A stretch of DNA of 64,000 nt, taken from contig NZ_JAAQWN010000014.1 in assembly GCF_012985465.1 (NCBI RefSeq), forward strand, positions 62,001-126,000, written 5' to 3'. The stretch's first letter is position 1, and each line of letters opens with the position of its first letter. Under the pieces are notes generated by a model that ran no database searches, was not told the DNA's origin, and was given only the letters and a program-made list of their open reading frames with translations. The translations under genes and the position numbers were made by a program. Positions 8,322 through 16,926 of this stretch are shown in pieces. This DNA is from Pseudomonas sp. WS 5079. Lineage in GTDB: Bacteria; Pseudomonadota; Gammaproteobacteria; Pseudomonadales; Pseudomonadaceae.

Positions 8322-9765
8322 TGGCAAACTCCTTGGCCAGCACGTCTTCCACCGACGCCGGCGTGAATGGATTGACCTTCTGCACCACCAGGGTCCAGAA
8401 CAGCGCATACACCGCAGTGCCGCCCAGCATCACGCCGAACGGGACATAAATATCCGCCGGGTCCATCCCCGGCGGTGTGATAAACCACATCCCCAGCAGG
8501 ATGCCGGCGCTGGACAGCAGCTGCGGCAGCGGGAACCACGGCGAGCGGTAGGCCCGTGGCAAATCGGGGCGACGAATGCGCAGGATCACCACCGACACCG
8601 TGACCAACAGGTAAGCGAAACTCCACGCACACACCGCCGCCAGCACCAGGTGCATGATGTTGTCGGTGTTGCCGCCCAGGTACAGCGCGTGCAGGCAGGG
8701 AATCAGCATCGCCACCAGGATGCACAGCACCGGGGTCTTGAAGCGTGGGTGCAGGTAGGTGAACACCTTGGGCAACGCGCCATCCACCGCCATGCCGTAG
8801 AGAATCCTTGGCACGCCGGCCATCAAGGTATTGATGGTGGCGGCGCCGGCAAACAGAAAGCCGATCCCCAGCCACAGCGGCCCGACCTGCCCCATCACCT
8901 GCTCGGCAAAGCGTGGAATGGCCATGGGCGTATCCAGCAAATGCACGCCGCTGGCCGCGTCCAGCACTACGTTTTGCACCTGGCGCTTCATGGCCGCGCC
9001 GTAGATGAACATGCACGTCGCCACCCCCATCAGGCCGAGCATCATCGCCCGCGGCATGACCTTGGCCGACTGGCGCAGGTCCGGCGCCAGCGGGGTGACG
9101 AATTCGCAGCCGACAAACATGAACATCGCCATGCCCACCAGGGACAACACCGTCACCAGGTCGCTGCCCACCATGGACTGGCCAAACCAGCCGTCCAGTT
9201 GTACCGCTGGCGCGGCGATCAGGCCGAGCACGCCAAACACCATCAAGGTGGTCCACATGCCGAAAGTGAGGATGATCTCGGCGCGGCCAAAGGCACTGAC
9301 GCCAAACACATTGAGCAGGCCGAACACCAGCACGAAGCCCACCCCCAGCAACCAGGAGCCACCGGCGGATTCGGCCAGGGTATTGAGGTGTTCAAAGTTC
9401 ACCAGGGCCATGACCCCGGCCAGGATGGTTTCAGCGGTGCCGGCAAACACGTGCACGATCAAATAGGCCGACAAGGTGCCGGTGATCGCAAAAAAACGCC
9501 CCATGCCGCAATTGATGTAGTCGTACACCGAGCCGGTGGTGGGCAGTATCGAGGCGGCCTCGGCGAAGGTCGTGGCCTGGGCCAGCATCATCACCACGGC
9601 AATCAGCATGGCCAGCGCAAACGCGCTGCCGCCGATGCCAAAGCCCATGGTCGCGGTAAGGATCACCGGGCTTGCCATGATCAGGCCAATGGTGCTGGCC
9701 AATGCGGTGGGGAAACCCACCGTACCCCGGTTCAGGTGCGCGGTGAGTCTGTCATTGATCGACAT
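8266..9765 (-). CDS. APC-superfamily amine/amino-acid permease
   Basis: 499 aa with about 12 hydrophobic segments. TM1 bears the unwound-helix pattern (TALASTIGLIMASPVILTA, about 19-37). This fits a tyramine/amine importer (tynD or AAT-type) serving the oxidation genes. ATG 9765 has GAGG upstream. It diverges from the porin gene, with a 215-base intergenic region that holds one copy of the cluster motif, so both uptake layers (outer-membrane porin and inner-membrane permease) could share one regulator. Substrate inferred from context. Confidence 0.82.
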   Translation of the reverse strand: MSINDRLTAHLNRGTVGFPTALASTIGLIMASPVILTATMGFGIGGSAFALAMLIAVVMMLAQATTFAEAASILPTTGSVYDYINCGMGRFFAITGTLSAYLIVHVFAGTAETILAGVMALVNFEHLNTLAESAGGSWLLGVGFVLVFGLLNVFGVSAFGRAEIILTFGMWTTLMVFGVLGLIAAPAVQLDGWFGQSMVGSDLVTVLSLVGMAMFMFVGCEFVTPLAPDLRQSAKVMPRAMMLGLMGVATCMFIYGAAMKRQVQNVVLDAASGVHLLDTPMAIPRFAEQVMGQVGPLWLGIGFLFAGAATINTLMAGVPRILYGMAVDGALPKVFTYLHPRFKTPVLCILVAMLIPCLHALYLGGNTDNIMHLVLAAVCAWSFAYLLVTVSVVILRIRRPDLPRAYRSPWFPLPQLLSSAGILLGMWFITPPGMDPADIYVPFGVMLGGTAVYALFWTLVVQKVNPFTPASVEDVLAKEFANEPGHSHNGYVSTAAKAV

Positions 9766-9883
9766 GGTGCAGATCCTCGAAAGGGATTTTTTAGAAGTGT
9801 TTGCACTGTGCGCCCCGCCCAACCTGATCGTCTTGCCCCTGGCTGCCGCCGGTTTTGTTGCTCCCTGCCAGGGCCTGCGGCCT

Positions 9884-9898
9884 GGCGGCCAGGATCAA
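9884..9898 (+). promoter_or_regulatory. Shared motif copy 2 (13/15 to the core), candidate FeaR-type operator
   Basis: GGCGGCCAGGATCAA differs at two bases from GGCAGGCAGGATCAA at 2412-2426. It lies between the divergent permease and porin genes, 82 bases before the porin start, where a shared activator site would be expected. Confidence 0.4.
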
Positions 9899-9980
9899 TT
9901 GCCTGGCACGCAGGTGAAAGACTTGCGCCGCCGACGCTCGCCCTAATGTGCCCTCAACTTAACCCTTGGGGACTATAACA

Positions 9981-11309
9981 ATGGAGCACACACTAAAAAC
10001 CCGCCACCTGCGCCCGGCTGTCGGCCTGGGTCTTGCGCTGTTGATCGGCCAACCGGCGGCCCAGGCGATTGAACTGTATGCCGACGACGACACCACCGTC
10101 ACCGGCAACTTCCTGGCCGTTTACGGCATGTTCAATAGCCGCAAGAACTACGAAGGCAGCCAGGGCGGTTCGACCTGGCGTGAAGGCTTCATCAAGTACG
10201 GCTTGAGCATCGACCAGACCCTGGCTGGCCTGGGCAGTGTGTACGGCACCGCCAACCTGGTGAGCTCCGGCACCTGGGGCGATGGCGATGCCTCCCGCGT
10301 GACCGACGGCAGCGAGCGCACCACCAAGTTCGAGGAAGCCTTTGCCGGCTGGCGCTCCGGGGACCTGTTGCCAGCACTGGGCAAGGATGGCCTGGACCTG
10401 TCGTACGGGCGCCAGATCATTACCGTGGGCGACGGTTTTATCATCAACGACGACGGCCCGAACCTGGGCAATGGCGTGGCCGACGGTCAGTTCGACCGCG
10501 GCGGGGCCTATTACATCGCGGCCCGGCATGCCTTCGACAAGGCAGCCGTGGTACGCCTGGGCGGCAAGGACGGCCTGCACGGCAGCCTGATGTGGATCGA
10601 GTCCGACAACCGCGCCCAGGCCCTGACCGAAATGGCCATCGGCACCCTGGAGTACAGCGCTGCGCCAGGCACCCTGGGCCTGACCTACCTGCATGGCATC
10701 GATGTGGATGAGCGCTTTGCCAACGACCTGCAAAAGCAACGCAAGGGCATGAATCTCTACAGCCTGCGCGGCACCGGCAACGCCGGGATCGACAACGCGC
10801 ACTTCTCGTTCGAGTACGCCTGGCAAGACAAAGACCCCGGCCCGGAAAAAGCCTGGTACGCCGAGGCCGGCTACACCTTCGCCGACCTGCCCTGGTCGCC
10901 GGACCTGACCTACCGTTATGCGCGCTACTCGAAAAACTGGGACGCGCTGTTCGCTGGCTTCAATCGAGGGTTTGGCACCTGGGTCCAGGGCGAAGTGGCG
11001 GGCAACTACTCCGGGCCCTACAACAGCAACACCTCGGTGCAGCACGTGGCGCTCAAGGTCAAGCCGCTGGACAACCTGACCCTCGGCGCGCTGTTCTTCG
11101 ACTACCAGACCGTCAGCAAGCGCAACATGCTCGACCTCGATGGCCGCGAGCTGGACCTGTATGCCGAATGGGCGGTGAACGAGCACCTGATCATCACGCC
11201 ATTGATTGGCCTGTACCAACCGGACAAGGACCAGGACACCGGCGGCAACCAGGTCGGTGGCAACGGCACCAACGTCTATAGCCAGTTGGTGGTGGCGGTG
11301 CCGTTCTAA
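9981..11309 (+). CDS. Outer-membrane porin of the amine cluster (alginate-export/OprD-like beta-barrel)
   Basis: 442 aa with a signal peptide (basic MEHTLKTRHLRP, hydrophobic core, cleavage near AQA-IELYADDD). The rest alternates hydrophobic and polar strands with many aromatic residues and ends in F (VVAVPF), the outer-membrane barrel signature. Start ATG 9981 has GGGGA 8 bases upstream. It probably admits the aromatic amine into the periplasm for the divergently encoded permease. Assignment to a precise porin family is uncertain. Confidence 0.78.
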   Translation: MEHTLKTRHLRPAVGLGLALLIGQPAAQAIELYADDDTTVTGNFLAVYGMFNSRKNYEGSQGGSTWREGFIKYGLSIDQTLAGLGSVYGTANLVSSGTWGDGDASRVTDGSERTTKFEEAFAGWRSGDLLPALGKDGLDLSYGRQIITVGDGFIINDDGPNLGNGVADGQFDRGGAYYIAARHAFDKAAVVRLGGKDGLHGSLMWIESDNRAQALTEMAIGTLEYSAAPGTLGLTYLHGIDVDERFANDLQKQRKGMNLYSLRGTGNAGIDNAHFSFEYAWQDKDPGPEKAWYAEAGYTFADLPWSPDLTYRYARYSKNWDALFAGFNRGFGTWVQGEVAGNYSGPYNSNTSVQHVALKVKPLDNLTLGALFFDYQTVSKRNMLDLDGRELDLYAEWAVNEHLIITPLIGLYQPDKDQDTGGNQVGGNGTNVYSQLVVAVPF

Positions 11310-11343
11310 GACCTGGGTTGCCCCTGAACCACCGCACTTCCCC

Positions 11344-11435
11344 TGTAGGAGCGGGCTTGCCCGCGATAGCGGTAGTTCATCCGCCGAATGTATCGACTGA
11401 CACTCAGCCATCGCGGGCAAGCCCGCTCCTACAGG
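11344..11435. repeat. REPIN, plus a solitary REP tail just downstream
   Basis: TGTAGGAGCGGGCTTGCCCG opens the element and its reverse complement closes it, flanking about 45 bases. This is the GTAGGAGCGGGCTTGCYCGCGA family. A further half copy (GCCCGCTCCTACAGGGGC) follows at about 11468-11485. It separates the porin from the aldehyde dehydrogenase gene. Confidence 0.85.
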
Positions 11436-11504
11436 GGATCCGCGCTTAACTGAATGGCATAAGGCCGGCCCGCTCCTACAGGGGCATGGCAGCCACAGAC
11501 ATAC

Positions 11505-11525
11505 GCCCCGGCAGGCACAGTCAAG
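11505..11525 (+). promoter_or_regulatory. Shared motif copy 3, candidate FeaR-type operator
   Basis: GCCCCGGCAGGCA-N3-TCAAG, identical in all 18 fixed positions to the copy at 2407-2427. It lies 57 bases upstream of the aldehyde dehydrogenase start, just after the REPIN, so it is not part of that repeat. Confidence 0.5.
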
Positions 11526-11582
11526 CTCTAGCTACCCGCGTTGGTTAGCCTCGGGTTTTCCTTTCTGATCAGGAACACCCCC

Positions 11583-13070
11583 ATGAGCGATATCGCGCTG
11601 CTGCCCACCGTCGAAGCCTTCTTGCGTCGAGACCACGGCCTGTTTATCGACGGTGGCTACGTCCCCAGCCAGTCCAGCCAGACCCTGGAGGTGATCAACC
11701 CAGCCACCGGCCAGGCCATCGCCACGGTCGCCGATGCGCAAGCCAGTGATATCGAGCGGGCCGTGGCCTCGGCGCGGCGCGGCTTCAAACAGTGGTCGCA
11801 GACCGCTCCGGCGGTCCGTGGCAATGTGCTGCTCAAACTCGCCGACCTGCTGGAGCGCAACCGCGAGGAACTGGCGCAGATCGAGACCTGCCAGTCAGGC
11901 AAGATCATCCAGATTTCCCGCGCCTTTGAAGTGGACCAGGCCGCGCATTTTTTGCGTTATTACGCGGGCTGGGCAACCAAGATCAGCGGCCAGACCCTCA
12001 CCCCGTCACTGCCCTCGTTTGCCGGCGAGCGCTACAGCGCCTTCACCCTGCGCGAACCGGTGGGCGTGGTGGTGGGCATCGTGCCGTGGAATTTCTCGAC
12101 CATGATCGCCATCTGGAAACTCGCCTCGGCCCTGGTGACCGGTTGCAGCATCATCATCAAGCCCAGCGAATTCACGCCGCTGACCCTGCTGCGCATTGCC
12201 GAACTGGCGGTGCAAGCCGGCCTGCCCGCTGGGGTACTGAACGTGCTGACCGGCGGCGGCCAGGTGGGCAAGGGGCTGATCGAACACCCAGGCACTGACA
12301 AGGTGTCGTTCACCGGCTCGGTGCCCACCGGCATTGCGGTCGGCCGCGCGGCCATGGGCGCCGGCCTGACGCGCGCGACCCTGGAGTTGGGTGGCAAGAA
12401 CGCGGCGGCGTTCCTGCGCGATGTGAAGCTGGAAACCGCCGTCAACGGCATTATCGAAGCGGGTTTCCTGCACTCGGGGCAAATCTGCGCGGCGGCCGAG
12501 CGGTTTTTCGTCCACCGCTCGCAGATCAACCCGGTCATGGAAGCCCTGGCCCAGCGTTTGAGCCGCCTGAATATCGGCTCGCCACTGGATGAGCGCACCG
12601 AGTTTGGCCCGGTTACCCATCGCCAGCACCAATTGAAGCTGGAAGGTTTTTTTGCCACCGCCCGCGCCGAAAACAACACGATCATCCACGGCGGCCAACC
12701 GATGGAGCGGCCCGGTTGCTATGTGCAACCCACGATCATTCTCGCCAACAGCATCAACGACACGCTGCTCACCGAAGAAACCTTCGGCCCCATCGCCACG
12801 TTCCTGCCCTACGACGACGAGGACGAGTTGCTGGCGTTGATGAACCACACCGCCAGCGGCCTCAGCGCCAGCCTGTGGACCAACGACCTGGGCAAGGCCC
12901 TGCGCATGGTCCCGGCGATCAACGCCGGCACGGTGTGGGTGAACATGCACACCCTGCTCGACCCCGCCGTGCCGTTCGGTGGCAACAAGTCCTCGGGGAT
13001 TGGCCGGGAGTTCGGCAGCGCCTTTATCGAGGACTACACCGAGCTCAAGTCGGTGATGATGCGTTACTGA
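11583..13070 (+). CDS. NAD(P)-dependent aldehyde dehydrogenase, probable (hydroxy)phenylacetaldehyde dehydrogenase (FeaB/PadA-like)
   Basis: 495 aa ALDH. The cofactor loop FTGSVPTGIAVG, the catalytic Glu in LELGGKNAAAF and the catalytic Cys in GFLHSGQICAAAERFF (about residue 301) are all present. It would oxidise the aldehyde from amine deamination to 4-hydroxyphenylacetate or 3,4-dihydroxyphenylacetate, the entry compounds of the Hpa route. Start ATG 11583 is chosen because the MSDIALLPTVEAFL N-terminus aligns with the family and no SD supports the upstream codons. Its stop abuts the convergent Rid gene. Confidence 0.85.
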   Translation: MSDIALLPTVEAFLRRDHGLFIDGGYVPSQSSQTLEVINPATGQAIATVADAQASDIERAVASARRGFKQWSQTAPAVRGNVLLKLADLLERNREELAQIETCQSGKIIQISRAFEVDQAAHFLRYYAGWATKISGQTLTPSLPSFAGERYSAFTLREPVGVVVGIVPWNFSTMIAIWKLASALVTGCSIIIKPSEFTPLTLLRIAELAVQAGLPAGVLNVLTGGGQVGKGLIEHPGTDKVSFTGSVPTGIAVGRAAMGAGLTRATLELGGKNAAAFLRDVKLETAVNGIIEAGFLHSGQICAAAERFFVHRSQINPVMEALAQRLSRLNIGSPLDERTEFGPVTHRQHQLKLEGFFATARAENNTIIHGGQPMERPGCYVQPTIILANSINDTLLTEETFGPIATFLPYDDEDELLALMNHTASGLSASLWTNDLGKALRMVPAINAGTVWVNMHTLLDPAVPFGGNKSSGIGREFGSAFIEDYTELKSVMMRY

Positions 13071-13472
13071 TCACTGCGGGATCAGCGCCTCCGCCTCGAT
13101 CTCGATCAACCATTCAGGCAGCGACAAGCCGCTGACGATGATCCACGACGAGGGCGGCGGGTTTTCGGGAAACCGCTCGCGCAACGCGGCAGCGATAGGC
13201 TCCTGCTGATCGCGGGCGGACTCGACGATATACAGGCGCAGCATGATCACATGGGACAGATCGCCCTCGGCCGCCGCCAGGACTTTTTCGATATTGTCCA
13301 GGGCGGTCGCGGTCTGTTCGGCGATGCCAGGGCCGACGGTACGCTCGTCAGCGTCCACGCCCACCTGGCCGGACAGCAGAATCCGCCGACCATCGCGCAC
13401 TTCCATGGCCTGGCTGAAACCGTATTGCAGGGAGTTGAAGACGGTCGGAGGGTTGAGGGTTTTTCGCTGCAT
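13071..13472 (-). CDS. Rid (YjgF/YER057c/UK114) family protein
   Basis: 133 aa Rid fold with the substrate-pocket region ILLSGQVGVDADERTVG and the C-terminal SLPEWLIEIEAEALIP. RidA proteins hydrolyse reactive enamine/imine intermediates. Close to an amine oxidoreductase this could quench imines released during deamination. The Arg typical of active RidA (about 105) is not obvious here, so the subfamily is unsure. A strong AAGGAG precedes ATG 13472. The gene converges on the ALDH with no gap. Confidence 0.82.
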   Translation of the reverse strand: MQRKTLNPPTVFNSLQYGFSQAMEVRDGRRILLSGQVGVDADERTVGPGIAEQTATALDNIEKVLAAAEGDLSHVIMLRLYIVESARDQQEPIAAALRERFPENPPPSSWIIVSGLSLPEWLIEIEAEALIPQ

Positions 13473-13710
13473 GACGACTCCTTGTTATCTGTAGGAAACA
13501 AGGCTACCCCAAGGGTTTTGCCAACTCCTGGAGAAACTGCACATTTCAACATCCAGAAACAGAACGCCTTGCAATCAACCGTGCAAGGGCCGCGCCCAGG
13601 ACATGCCTGCAGACCTCATCACCACGACTCCCAACCTTAAAGCGCGCAAGGTTTGTGCAAGCAGATCGTGCCCGGCCACTTGCTGACGCGGGCGTGCCAA
13701 CCTGGCGAGG

Positions 13711-14598
13711 CTAACGCCCCTGGCTGAGCATCTGCAGGGTATAGCGCAAGGACGCCGGCAACATCGGCCCATGCCCCAACCCGGCAAAGGTCAGGTGGCG
13801 CACCTGTAGCCCATCCACCTGATGCAGTGTGCCCAGCAGCGCCTTGAATGCCGTGTCACTGGCCTCTTTGGCCGGCGCCGCGGCGGCCGGGCTGGCCGGT
13901 TCCTGGTCGCCACGCATCAGCAGCAAGCGGGGCTGGCTGCCCCGCAGGCGTTGCGCCAGGCCGTGGGCCTCTGCCGTCACCACCCCTCGGTTCCACCACA
14001 ACGAAGGGCTCGCCGCCGCGTAGTCATCAAAGGCATGCGGGCGTGTCATCAACGCATGCAGCACCAGCAAACCACCGTAGGAGTGGCCCCACAGCAATTG
14101 CCGCTGCGGGGTGATGCCCAGGCGCTGATTGACCAGCGGGCGAATGTTCTGCGTGAGCAAGTCAAGAAACACATCCGCACCGCCACTGGGCACCGCAGTC
14201 AACGGGTCCCGTTGTTCCACGGCGCTGCCGACGCTTGGCGTGTAGTCAAAGGTGCGCGCCGTGCGCTCGATCCGCAGTGGCGTGGCATAGCCCACGGCAA
14301 CCAGCACCGGCGGCGCCACACTGTGCGCCAGTTGCTCCAGGCCCTGGTGGTCCAGCGCGGCCATCGCGGCGTTGCCATCGAGCAAGTACGCCACCGGGGT
14401 GGCCGCACTCACGGCAGGCGGCTGCCCCAGCCAGATCCGGTAATGGCGCGCGCCATCGGCCGAATCCAGCTCCAGGGTGCTGAAACTATAGGCGCTGGCT
14501 TCGCGCAACACCTTCGCATCCATCAACTGGTCCGGCGCAGGCCGGGCGACGGCGGCCTGGGCGATCAACAGCAGCGCCAGGCTGATTAAGCGCCCCAT
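13711..14598 (-). CDS. pfeE: Periplasmic siderophore esterase PfeE (IroE/Fes-like)
   Basis: 295 aa with signal peptide (MGRLISLALLLIAQAAVA) and alpha/beta-hydrolase fold. The nucleophile elbow is GHSYGG (about 169-174), and the C-terminal catalytic His is in LGHGPM. In P. aeruginosa the pfeA-linked esterase PfeE hydrolyses ferric enterobactin in the periplasm to free iron. Its ATG overlaps the pfeA stop (TGATG), so uptake and hydrolysis are co-translated. Confidence 0.85.
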   Translation of the reverse strand: MGRLISLALLLIAQAAVARPAPDQLMDAKVLREASAYSFSTLELDSADGARHYRIWLGQPPAVSAATPVAYLLDGNAAMAALDHQGLEQLAHSVAPPVLVAVGYATPLRIERTARTFDYTPSVGSAVEQRDPLTAVPSGGADVFLDLLTQNIRPLVNQRLGITPQRQLLWGHSYGGLLVLHALMTRPHAFDDYAAASPSLWWNRGVVTAEAHGLAQRLRGSQPRLLLMRGDQEPASPAAAAPAKEASDTAFKALLGTLHQVDGLQVRHLTFAGLGHGPMLPASLRYTLQMLSQGR

Positions 14599-16829
14599 CA
14601 GAAGGATGCCGTCAGGCTGGTGTACAAGGTACGGCCGGACTGGTTATAGGTCGCAGCCCCCGCCCCTTCGATATTGGCCACGCCCTGGGCGTTGCCTTCA
14701 CGCCACAGGCGTTTGTCGAACAGGTTATCGACGCCGGCCGTCAGACTCAGGTTCTTGCTCAAAGCGTACGTTCCGCTGACGCCGGCGATGGCATAGGGCG
14801 ACAACTGGTTATTGCCCGAACCCGTCACGCGGTTGCCGTGGTAATCGTATTTTTTCGGGGTTTGCTTGCCGTACCAGGCCACGCTCATTTGCAAGGACAG
14901 GTCATCTGTGGCCTGCCAGTCGAGCATCGAGTTCAGGGTGTACTTGGGCGCGACGGACAGCACATCGCCGGTCTGCTTGTTTTTCGATTGCAGCATGTAG
15001 GTGAAGTTGTTGGTCCAGTTCAGTTGTTCGGTCAGTGGCAGGGCCAGGGTGCCTTCCAGCCCTTCGACCAGAGCCTTGGGCACGTTCTCCCAGCGGAAGA
15101 TGCTGGCGTTGGCCGTGCTGCCGGTGCCGCCGCTGGCGTTGCCGACCGGGGTCAGGCCCGACTCGATTTTGTTTTTGTAGTCATTACGAAAGTACGTCAG
15201 GCCGGCCACGACCCCGTCATTGCGGTACTCGATCCCCAGTTCCTTGTTGACGCTGGTTTCGGCGTCCAGCTCGGCGTTGCCTTGCAGGTAGCAACTGGTG
15301 GTTTGCCCGTAGCAACCCTGGCCGTTGCTGTACAGCAGGTAGTTGGGGTTGAGCTGGTAGAGGTTGGGCGCCTTGTAGGAGCGGGCGATCCCGGCTTTCA
15401 GGGTCAGGGTGTCGGTGAGCACCTGGGACAGGTTCAGCGACGGGCTCCAGTTGTCGCCCACGATGTCGTGGTGATCCAGGCGCAGGCCGGGGGTCAGGCG
15501 TGTGCCGGGGCGCAGTTCGATATTGTCCTCGACAAATACCGAGAAGATCCGCGCCGAGGAAGAGCTGCTGCGGTTGGTCCCGGCAAGCCCGGCGACGTTG
15601 CCGCCGGCAGTGGTGGTTTGCCCGTTGGAACTTGGGTCATCGAGTTGCTGCTCGACCCACTCGGTGCCCACGGTCAGCACCTGGTCCACCCCGGCATGCA
15701 ACGGCAGACTGACTTCGCCATGGGCGGTCAGGTCGCGCAACACCGTGGTGTTGAAATTGCTGCTGGAGAAGATCCCTTCGGTACCGCCCGCCAGGCCCTC
15801 GCTGATCCGGCTGTTGCGGGTCTTTTCGTATTGCAGGTAGGCCAGGCTGGTGCCCAGCTCCCAGTCGCCGCGATGGGTCACGGCGTAGGTCTCGCGGTAC
15901 AGCACATTGGTCTCGTGGCCGAGCAGTTTTTTCACGTTGGCGTTGCTGTTGGTGTTCTGCGTATCGCCGGTATAAATGTTGCCCTGGCGGCTGAAACCGG
16001 CTTCCAGGTCGAGGGTTTGTTCGGGCGTGATTTTCCAGCTCAACAGGCCGTTGATGTCCTTGTTGCGCACCCCTTCGCGCCCCGCAGGCAAGGTGCCGAT
16101 CTGGTTCCCGGTGCGTCTGGATTCATGGCCGCTGTTGATATCGGCGTCGTCGGCATTGGTTTTCGCCACATTGCCGTACACCCGGTAGCTGAGGGTGTCG
16201 GTGAGCGGGCCGTTCAGGCCGAAGTTCATGCGCTCGGTCTCGCCTTCGGCGCTGTGCTGGGCGAAGTTGTGATAGATCGTCGCCGAGCCGTGGGTCTCGG
16301 TGCCGGGTTGCTGGGTGATGATGTTCACCACGCCACCGGCGGCGCCGTTACCGTAACGGGCGGCAGCCGGGCCACGGATGACCTCGATACGCTCGACCTG
16401 GTCGGCGGGCACCCAGTTGCTGTCGCCACGGCTGTCACGCTCGCCGCGCCAGCCATAGCGCACGGAGTTGCGGCTGCCCACCGGCTTGCCATCGATGAGG
16501 ATCAGGGTGTTTTCCGGGCCCATGCCACGGATATCGATCTGCCGGTTGTTGCCTCGCTGGCCGCTGCTGGAATTGCCCGTGAGGTTGACGCCGGGCATGG
16601 TGCGGATGATGTCCGACAGGTCGTTGGCCGGTGGGCGCTTCTTGATGTCTTCGGCGGTGATGATCGACACACCGGGCGCCTGCTTGATCTCTTCCTGCGC
16701 CGTGCCCAGGACGGTCTGGGTTTGCAGTTCAAGACGCGCAGGGGTCTCGGGCTCGGCAGCAAAGCCGCTGGCGGGCAGCAGGCTGCAAATACTCAGGGCA
16801 AGCAGGGACAGGGGCGGCAGGCGGTGCAT
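14598..16829 (-). CDS. pfeA: TonB-dependent ferric enterobactin receptor PfeA
   Basis: 743 aa outer-membrane receptor with signal peptide cleaved near GFAA-EPE. A TonB box-like segment (QTVLGTAQEE) is followed by the plug (about 45-165) and a 22-strand barrel ending TASF. The Cys pair region GQGCYGQTTSCYLQGNAELD is the loop characteristic of FepA/PfeA. ATG 16829 has GGAG 8 bases upstream; an ATG at 16856 lacks one. It sits between pfeS and pfeE, as in P. aeruginosa. Confidence 0.92.
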   Translation of the reverse strand: MHRLPPLSLLALSICSLLPASGFAAEPETPARLELQTQTVLGTAQEEIKQAPGVSIITAEDIKKRPPANDLSDIIRTMPGVNLTGNSSSGQRGNNRQIDIRGMGPENTLILIDGKPVGSRNSVRYGWRGERDSRGDSNWVPADQVERIEVIRGPAAARYGNGAAGGVVNIITQQPGTETHGSATIYHNFAQHSAEGETERMNFGLNGPLTDTLSYRVYGNVAKTNADDADINSGHESRRTGNQIGTLPAGREGVRNKDINGLLSWKITPEQTLDLEAGFSRQGNIYTGDTQNTNSNANVKKLLGHETNVLYRETYAVTHRGDWELGTSLAYLQYEKTRNSRISEGLAGGTEGIFSSSNFNTTVLRDLTAHGEVSLPLHAGVDQVLTVGTEWVEQQLDDPSSNGQTTTAGGNVAGLAGTNRSSSSSARIFSVFVEDNIELRPGTRLTPGLRLDHHDIVGDNWSPSLNLSQVLTDTLTLKAGIARSYKAPNLYQLNPNYLLYSNGQGCYGQTTSCYLQGNAELDAETSVNKELGIEYRNDGVVAGLTYFRNDYKNKIESGLTPVGNASGGTGSTANASIFRWENVPKALVEGLEGTLALPLTEQLNWTNNFTYMLQSKNKQTGDVLSVAPKYTLNSMLDWQATDDLSLQMSVAWYGKQTPKKYDYHGNRVTGSGNNQLSPYAIAGVSGTYALSKNLSLTAGVDNLFDKRLWREGNAQGVANIEGAGAATYNQSGRTLYTSLTASF

Positions 16830-16886
16830 GAGGTATCTCCGAAACGTCAAGCCCACCGATAGCGGTAGGCCAGCAAAGATCGCAGA

Positions 16887-16901
16887 TGATAATCAGATGC
16901 A
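16887..16901 (-). promoter_or_regulatory. Weak Fur-box-like sequence upstream of pfeA
   Basis: TGATAAT-C-AGATGCA keeps one perfect 7-base Fur half site (TGATAAT) and 3 of 7 bases in the other. It lies 58 bases upstream of the pfeA start, in an AT-rich patch between pfeS and pfeA. A Fur site is expected here, but this match alone is weak. Confidence 0.35.
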
Positions 16902-16926
16902 ATTGCGAGTAAAGAACATTAACTTT

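Noticed and set aside
9904-9926. TGGCAC...TTGC as a sigma-54 promoter for the porin
   Set aside because: GG and GC are 20 bases apart rather than about 10, so the geometry is wrong.
14838-16862. 674-aa plus-strand open frame opposite pfeA
   Set aside because: Antisense shadow of a well-supported receptor gene; no SD and no recognisable domain.
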